Under the pieces are notes generated by a model, which was not told the DNA's origin, ran no database searches, and saw only the letters and a list, made by a program, of their open reading frames with translations. A stretch of 42,904 nt of DNA from a bacterium (GTDB taxonomy: Bacteria > Actinomycetota > Acidimicrobiia > Spongiisociales > ZC4RG35). A program made the translations under genes and the position numbers. Every line of letters begins with the position of its first letter. The first letter of the stretch is position 1. Positions 42,609 through 42,904 of this stretch are shown here, in pieces. The stretch is taken from the NCBI GenBank assembly GCA_028824015.1, contig JAPPFC010000049.1, positions 1 through 42,904 of the forward strand. The letters are read 5' to 3'.

Positions 42609-42904
42609 CTAACCACGTCGCTCGACAGTCTGCCGGGCTGTTTGGAGGGCGGCTCCGTAACGGCTGAGGCTTTCGATGACGCCGGTGAGGACCTGTGGGT
42701 ATTCGGTGTCTCTTCTGACGTCGATCGGGAACCAGTGCCTGCCGTGCCTGCGGTACCAGTCTTGGTTCTCTTCGCCGAGTTCTTGGCTCGCGTCGGGTTC
42801 GTCGGCGTAGCTGTGATGTCTGGAGACCCAAAGAGGGGTCTCGGCGGTTTCCTCGAACAGTTCTAGGTTGATACCGAACCACACCACGGTGCCGCGCAGG
42901 CGGA
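42609..42904 (-). CDS. Hypothetical protein, C-terminal part (N-terminus beyond the window)
   Basis: The minus-strand frame is open to the right edge (RLRGTVVWFGINLELFEETA) and ends QTARQTVERRG at 42609, giving 98 visible codons. A GTG at 42887 could be a start, but the strong strand pattern GTVVWFGINLEL continues through it, so the gene most likely begins outside. The fragment contains TPLWVSRHH, WYRRHGRHWFPIDV and a final helix. Strand-rich segments ending in an LW-type element are seen in several PD-(D/E)XK-related hypothetical proteins, but this is only an impression. Function unknown. Confidence 0.55.
   Translation of the reverse strand, partial: RLRGTVVWFGINLELFEETAETPLWVSRHHSYADEPDASQELGEENQDWYRRHGRHWFPIDVRRDTEYPQVLTGVIESLSRYGAALQTARQTVERRG

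Overview
The window is a 42.9 kb piece of a high-GC bacterial chromosome. Dense genes with strongly GC-biased third positions, several promoters that place transcription starts at the start codon (leaderless style), a ribbon-helix-helix/PIN toxin-antitoxin pair, and a split nuoEFG block suggest an actinobacterium, most plausibly of the Acidimicrobiia type. This is an inference from gene content; there is no rRNA or other phylogenetic marker here. No tRNA, rRNA or CRISPR array was seen.

Bases 1 to about 29,600 are metabolic. At the left edge is a plus-strand catabolic operon: the 3' part of a molybdopterin hydroxylase, then SDR dehydrogenase, class III aminotransferase and a second, paralogous SDR. 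A frameshifted NYN-nuclease gene, an orphan double hairpin, an acyl-CoA synthetase and a vapBC pair with a palindromic operator follow. A LysR regulator and an SDR are divergent from isocitrate lyase and an acyl-CoA dehydrogenase/flavin monooxygenase homologue. A minus-strand set then encodes a cyclase-type hydrolase, a family III CoA-transferase and a GCS2 carboxylate-amine ligase. A membrane protein is followed by an iron-sulfur and respiration block: aconitase, a SufR-like regulator divergent from an Mrp/ApbC iron-sulfur carrier (sharing overlapping promoters and a palindrome), and nuoE-nuoF-nuoG. Convergent with nuoG is a dehydrogenase closely resembling sulfolactaldehyde reductase YihU, divergent from a bona fide formylglycine-generating enzyme; these two hint at organosulfur chemistry. 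A second acyl-CoA synthetase is bracketed by TTTTCGCGA repeats.

From about 29,600 to 39,200 the sequence looks acquired: lower GC, broken genes and a defence island. Its core is a mirror-image pair of modules. The left, minus-strand module is C5-cytosine methyltransferase A, a GIY-YIG nuclease and GHKL-ATPase/PD-(D/E)XK nuclease A. The right, plus-strand module is GHKL-ATPase/PD-(D/E)XK nuclease B, C5-cytosine methyltransferase B and a Vsr endonuclease. A broken XRE-like regulator lies between them. Methyltransferase B carries at its C-terminus a frameshifted remnant of the 3' end of an A-type ATPase-nuclease, so an earlier copy was apparently deleted. The proteins resemble the GHKL (MutL/MORC-like) restriction systems known from comparative genomics, but this dual divergent layout is the best candidate for an undescribed system.

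From 39,200 to the end lie small hypothetical genes, including a two-helix membrane protein of SLATT-like appearance. There is also a 34-bp inverted repeat bracketing about 0.83 kb, an eight-copy GTTCG array, and a minimal minus-strand transcription unit: a strong Shine-Dalgarno sequence, a 17-codon histidine-rich micropeptide and an intrinsic terminator. The right edge cuts an unrecognised minus-strand gene.
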